This document shows, piece by piece, positions 21,025 to 24,320 of a stretch of DNA of 24,320 nucleotides (the first letter of the stretch is position 1; every line of letters starts with the position of its first letter). The stretch is from a bacterium (GTDB taxonomy: Bacteria; UBP15; UBA6099; DSWB01), in assembly GCA_020061125.1 (NCBI GenBank), contig JAGUYV010000469.1, positions 1 through 24,320 of the forward strand. Direction: 5' to 3'. The translations under genes were made by a program, and so were the position numbers. A model generated the notes under the pieces. It made no database searches. It was not told the DNA's origin and saw nothing but the letters and a program-made list of their open reading frames with translations.

Positions 21025-22185
21025 ATGAAATTATCCAAAAGATTGTTCTCTCCTGTGGCGGCGCTGCTGCTCATCGGCGTCATGGCCGGGCTGGGCCGCG
21101 CCGCGTACATCGGCCACAAGGACCCGGACATGCCCGTGTTTCTGTCGGTTTATCCGGACGCCAAAGGCACGGCCATTGACGACTGCGCCACCTGCCACCG
21201 CACGGGAGAAGCTCCTGTTCCGGGCGATCCCCTGGGCCGCACGGCGCAGGTCAATTCCTGCGATTTTTGCCATGCGGCCATGAAAATGAACAACGGCAAG
21301 CCGCTGAACACGCTCAATCCCTTCGGCCGCGAGTTCATGCGCCACGGACGCAGCGCCGCGGCGCTCAAAGGCATGGCCGCCCTGGACTCGGACGGCGACG
21401 GCGTGTCCAACGCCGACGAAATCGCCGCGCGCACCCTGCCCGGAGACCCGGACAGCGTCCCCTCCATGCCTCTGGCGCCCTCGGTCACGCTGACTCTGGA
21501 CCAGATGATCAAATCTCTTGCCGTGATTGATGTCCCGCTGTTCATGAATGTGTCGAAATCTCCGGACGGAGACCGTTATGATGACCTGCGCGGTTTCCTG
21601 CTCATTGATGTGCTCAAGGCCGCGGGCATGAGCGAATCCGCCACGAGCGTGGATGTGATCAGCGTTGACGGGTACGCGAAAACATTCACCATCGAGCAAC
21701 TGCGCGTCATGTATCCGCAGTCCGCGCCTGTGTTCGGACTCGGGGAAAAGGAACTGGGCGAATGCTGGATCGTGAAATACTTCGCCAAGGGACTGGTCGA
21801 GGGCGCGCCCCTGCCTCCGGCGGGCGTGATGCTCACATACGAAATGAACGGCGAACCTTATGACAGCGCCATCATGGTTCCCGAGACCGGCAAACTGCGC
21901 GGCTCAGGGCCGCTGCGCGTCACAGGCCCGCAAATGATTCAGCCCGGCCCTCCGGACCTGTCCTCAAAAGCGCCCGAATCCTGCAACGATGTGGTTCCAA
22001 GAGTGTATCAGTACCACAGAGACGGGTACGAAAAAAATTCCGATTACTGCGTCAAGGCCGTGGTGGCCCTGCGCGTGAATCCCATGCCCAAAGGCATGCG
22101 CGCCCCGCACTGGCAGCCGGACGCCATGAAGCACATCTCCGGGCGCAGCCTCATCGTGTACGGCGCGCTGGACAAAAAGAACTGA
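21025..22185 (+). CDS. Secreted diheme cytochrome with Ca-binding motif and molybdopterin-oxidoreductase-like domain
   Basis: 386 residues. A signal peptide (about 1-26, GLGRA|AY) is followed by two c-type heme sites, C54-A-T-C57-H58 and C79-D-F-C82-H83. Next comes a calcium-loop motif, DSDGDGVSNADEI (121-133), as in dockerin/thrombospondin type 3 repeats. The remainder (about 155-320) has LTLDQMIKSL, GFLLIDVLKAAGM, TSVDVISVDGYAKTFTIEQL and MLTYEMNGEPYDSAIM. This resembles the fold of the oxidoreductase molybdopterin-binding (sulfite oxidase-like) domain without an obvious cofactor Cys; that similarity is by eye. AGGA lies 10 bases before the ATG. It probably acts in the periplasm as an electron-transfer or redox-sensing partner. 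Its place right after a TonB-dependent receptor suggests uptake or reduction of a metal or heme ligand, which is inference. Confidence 0.85.
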   Translation: MKLSKRLFSPVAALLLIGVMAGLGRAAYIGHKDPDMPVFLSVYPDAKGTAIDDCATCHRTGEAPVPGDPLGRTAQVNSCDFCHAAMKMNNGKPLNTLNPFGREFMRHGRSAAALKGMAALDSDGDGVSNADEIAARTLPGDPDSVPSMPLAPSVTLTLDQMIKSLAVIDVPLFMNVSKSPDGDRYDDLRGFLLIDVLKAAGMSESATSVDVISVDGYAKTFTIEQLRVMYPQSAPVFGLGEKELGECWIVKYFAKGLVEGAPLPPAGVMLTYEMNGEPYDSAIMVPETGKLRGSGPLRVTGPQMIQPGPPDLSSKAPESCNDVVPRVYQYHRDGYEKNSDYCVKAVVALRVNPMPKGMRAPHWQPDAMKHISGRSLIVYGALDKKN

Positions 22186-22222
22186 CGCGCGGGCTTCACT
22201 CCTCCAAACGCTGTTCCCCGGG

Positions 22223-22252
22223 GACCGCGGGCCTCAAGGCCCGCGGTCTTTT
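22223..22252 (+). terminator. Strong intrinsic terminator after the diheme gene
   Basis: GACCGCGGGCC-TCAA-GGCCCGCGGTC, a perfect 11-bp stem, followed by TTTT. Confidence 0.93.
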
Positions 22253-22279
22253 GACTTGAAACCGCCGCGCCGTTAAGAT
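22251..22279 (+). promoter_or_regulatory. Sigma70-type promoter of hisC
   Basis: TTGACT (22251-22256), 17 bases, TAAGAT (22274-22279); matches of 5 and 4 of 6. The -35 shares its first bases with the T-run of the preceding terminator. The start near 22286 gives a leader of about 60 bases. Confidence 0.65.
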
Positions 22280-22347
22280 TATTCTCTGATTACGGCCACC
22301 GCGCGCAATTCCGCGGCCGGACTTCCCGAACGGAAAGGATCCCCGTC

Positions 22348-23448
22348 ATGGACTGGAGCAAAATCGCCAATCAGCATCTTCTCGAAATATCTCCCTATGT
22401 GCCCGGAAAACCCGTGGAGGAAGTGCAGCGCGAGCTGGGCCTGGATACGGTGCACAAGCTCGCGTCCAACGAGAACATCCTGGGGCCTTCGCCCAAAGCG
22501 GTCGAGGCCATCCGGAACGCGGCCGCGCAGGTGAATTTCTACCCCGACGGGAGCTGCTACTACCTCGTGGACGCTTTGGCGAAAACGCACGGGGTCGAGC
22601 CGTCGCAGATCGTGATCGGCAACGGCACGGACGAAGTCATCCGCCTGCTGTGCAACGCGCTCCTGGGGCCGGACGGAAATGTGGTGTACGCGCACCCCTC
22701 GTTCGTGATGTACAAGATTTCCTCCATGGTCATGGACGCGCAGCGCATCGAGGTTCCGCTCAAGGACACCTACACGCACGACCTCGACGCCCTGGCCGCG
22801 GCGGTCACGGACAAAACGCGCATGGTCTTTGTCTGCAACCCCAACAACCCCACCGGCACCATTGTGAAAAAGGCGGCTGTGGACGCCTTCCTGGACAAAC
22901 TGCCCCAGGGCGTGCTGGCCGTGTTCGACGAAGCGTATTTCGAATATGTCGAGGATCCGGAATATCCGGACTCGCTGGATTATTTCAAGGCGGGCCGCGC
23001 CGTGGTGTGCCTGCGCACCTTCAGCAAGGTGTACGGCCTTGCCGGGCTGCGCGTGGGATACGGCATCATGGATTCGAGCCTTGCGGGCGTGCTGCACCGC
23101 GTGCGCAATCCGTTCAATGTGAACGCCCTGGCCCAGGCCGCTGCCGTGGCCGCGCTCGGCGACGCCGATCATCTGGCCGCCGCGCGCAAGTTCAACTCGG
23201 ACGGCAAAAATTATCTGCATGCGGAATTCGACCGGATGGGCCTGTCCTACGCCGCGTCCGAGGCCAACTTCGTGCTTGTGGACATCAAACGCGACGCCCA
23301 GGCAGTGTTCGAAACCCTGCTGAAAAAGGGCGTGATCGTGCGGCCCGGTAAGTTCCTGGGATTCCCCACGCATCTGCGCGTATCCATCGGAGACCAGGCC
23401 GGCAATCAGGCGTTCATCAAGGCGCTTGAGGAAATTCTCGGTTCCTGA
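22348..23448 (+). CDS. hisC: Histidinol-phosphate aminotransferase
   Basis: 366-residue PLP enzyme that interconverts imidazole acetol phosphate and histidinol phosphate with glutamate in histidine synthesis; some members also accept aromatic substrates. It shows KLASNENILGPSPKA (37-51), FYPDGSCYYL (64-73), GNGTDEVI (91-98), CNPNNPTG (163-170), FDEAY with PLP-binding D194, and TFSKVYGLAGLRVGY with the Schiff-base Lys K227 and phosphate-binding R235. Near the C-terminus NFVLVDI and HLRVSIG complete the fold I aminotransferase pattern. AAAGGA lies 8 bases before the ATG. It is a single gene with its own promoter; no other his gene is in the window, so the his genes are dispersed here. Confidence 0.95.
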   Translation: MDWSKIANQHLLEISPYVPGKPVEEVQRELGLDTVHKLASNENILGPSPKAVEAIRNAAAQVNFYPDGSCYYLVDALAKTHGVEPSQIVIGNGTDEVIRLLCNALLGPDGNVVYAHPSFVMYKISSMVMDAQRIEVPLKDTYTHDLDALAAAVTDKTRMVFVCNPNNPTGTIVKKAAVDAFLDKLPQGVLAVFDEAYFEYVEDPEYPDSLDYFKAGRAVVCLRTFSKVYGLAGLRVGYGIMDSSLAGVLHRVRNPFNVNALAQAAAVAALGDADHLAAARKFNSDGKNYLHAEFDRMGLSYAASEANFVLVDIKRDAQAVFETLLKKGVIVRPGKFLGFPTHLRVSIGDQAGNQAFIKALEEILGS

Positions 23449-23463
23449 TAATTCAATTATTCT

Positions 23464-23478
23464 TGACAGCGCGTGTCA
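23464..23478. terminator. Short hairpin between convergent hisC and TPR genes
   Basis: TGACA-GCGCG-TGTCA, 5-bp arms, overlapping the TPR gene stop. The T-run is poor on both strands; weak candidate only. Confidence 0.25.
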
Positions 23479-24320
23479 GCGGTCGAGCGCTTGCATGAGT
23501 ATGCGGGAATTTTCTTCCGCCTGAATGCGGCGCGGGTCCGAAGGGGGCAGGGCGTCCCGGATGCGCGCGAGGTTGAGTTTAAGCAATTCGATTTCCGGCG
23601 GCGACAGGCGGCGCTTGTCGAAGAGCGTGTTGGCCAGGGCAAGGCGCGCGTCAAGGTAATGCGGGTCCAGCTTTATGGCTTTCATCAGGTTCATGGCCGC
23701 CAGATGATACTGTTTGTTTTCATGATGCACAAGCCCGAGATTGTAATATGTGTATTTGACCTTGGGGTCGAGCCTGATGGCGTTCTGGTACGCGTGGATC
23801 GCCAGTTCGCTGCGGCCCAGATCCGCGTAAGCGCGGCCGAGCGCGATCCAGGCCTGAAAATTGATCGGGTCCAATCCGCGGGCTTCTTCGAGAACCACGC
23901 GCGCCTCACGCGCGCGGCCGCGTTCAAGCAGAGCCTGCCCCAGATTCACATAAGGCCGCGCGCAGTCCGGGCAGCACCCGATGGTGTCCGACCAGAGGGA
24001 CACACTGTCGCGCCACACCGCGGTGCGTTGCACGGTCATGGCGCCGAACCCAAGACAGATTAGAGCCAGAAAGACCGCGTACCCGGAGCGCACGCGCGGC
24101 CCCGGCAGCGCAAATCCGCGCGGGCGCTCGAGCAGCAGAGCCGCGGCCGCCATGCACAGCCCCGCGTTCGTCATATACGCGTAGCGCTCGGAAAACACAG
24201 CGCCGAACGGCACAATATTGGACACGGGCGCGAACGCGAACAGGAAGAAGAAAATTCCAAAACTCACGCACGGCAGAATCCGGCGCGCCGCGGGCGCGCA
24301 CACGCACAGCAGCCCGGCCA
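23476..24320 (-). CDS. Membrane/TPR protein of TMTC type, C-terminal part (runs off the right edge)
   Basis: The visible 280 residues are the end of a polytopic protein. They have hydrophobic segments LPCVSFGIFFFLFAF, NAGLCMAAAALLLE and YAVFLALICLGFGA. Between the first two is FAPVSNIVPFGAVFSERYAYM, and after the third comes WRDSVSLWSDTI...CP, the pattern of TMTC-like multi-membrane glycosyltransferase-related proteins. About four tetratricopeptide repeats follow: PYVNLGQALLERGRAREA, AWIALGRAYADLGRSELA, TYYNLGLVHHENKQYHLA, and ARLALANTLFDKRRLSPP (irregular). The frame stays open to the window edge, so the start lies outside. Related proteins are thought to use a lipid-linked sugar or to organise surface complexes; the function here is unknown. 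Confidence 0.8.
   Translation of the reverse strand, partial: AGLLCVCAPAARRILPCVSFGIFFFLFAFAPVSNIVPFGAVFSERYAYMTNAGLCMAAAALLLERPRGFALPGPRVRSGYAVFLALICLGFGAMTVQRTAVWRDSVSLWSDTIGCCPDCARPYVNLGQALLERGRAREARVVLEEARGLDPINFQAWIALGRAYADLGRSELAIHAYQNAIRLDPKVKYTYYNLGLVHHENKQYHLAAMNLMKAIKLDPHYLDARLALANTLFDKRRLSPPEIELLKLNLARIRDALPPSDPRRIQAEENSRILMQALDR

Noticed and set aside
22279-23373. A 364-codon open frame antisense to hisC
   Set aside because: hisC is fully supported by catalytic motifs, a ribosome-binding site and a promoter. The reverse frame has low-complexity His/Gly/Val composition.
1-24320. CRISPR arrays, tRNA/rRNA genes, IS elements or prophage genes
   Set aside because: I found no regular repeat-spacer pattern, no tRNA-like cloverleaf, no transposase or integrase motifs, and no terminal inverted repeats with target duplications.

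Overview
The window looks like core chromosome of an anaerobic, Gram-negative (diderm) bacterium of about 60% G+C by eye. An LPS heptose epimerase (HldD), a TonB-dependent receptor and a polyprenyl-phosphate sugar transferase indicate an outer membrane. A four-subunit ferredoxin-dependent 2-oxoacid oxidoreductase, a radical SAM enzyme and a diheme c-type cytochrome fit anaerobic metabolism. A sigma54 activator and a DUF342 protein add to a deltaproteobacterial (Desulfobacterota-like) impression; that placement is inference. I see no phage, IS, CRISPR, tRNA or rRNA.

Layout. 1-1488 (minus): 5' end of a glycerate kinase behind a long polyprenyl-phosphate sugar transferase. 1704-3673 (plus): radical SAM protein and hldD. 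3690-7256 (minus): a signalling operon of a soluble five-PAS histidine kinase and two single-domain response regulators, with overlapping genes. 7850-9241 (plus): an NtrC-type sigma54 activator divergent from it across a 593-bp control region, followed by a DUF342/FapA-like protein (9535-10974). 11183-14429 (minus): a ferredoxin/alpha/beta/gamma oxidoreductase operon ending in a tandem-ACT protein. 14616-16561: divergent acyltransferase-3 and CmcI-like methyltransferase genes, probably cell-surface modification. 16631-18484 (minus): a thioredoxin-like protein followed by an unusual FKBP(SlyD-like)-methyltransferase fusion. 18752-22185 (plus): TonB-dependent receptor and secreted diheme protein, separated by a promoter and two tandem terminators. 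22348-23448: hisC. 23476-24320 (minus): 3' end of a membrane/TPR protein of TMTC type.

How they may work together. The kinase, its two receivers and the NtrC-type regulator probably form one branched circuit. Elements resembling sigma54 promoters, all with GA in place of GC at -12, lie before the kinase, the regulator and the DUF342 gene. The receptor and the diheme protein look like a regulated outer-membrane/periplasm pair.

The most striking observation concerns composition. Reading the whole 24.3 kb, I find no ACGT tetranucleotide, although CGT preceded by C, G or T occurs hundreds of times. Synonymous codons follow this: Asp, Asn, His and Tyr before Val use the T-ending codon. This points to a genome-wide mutational or restriction/modification pressure on ACGT.
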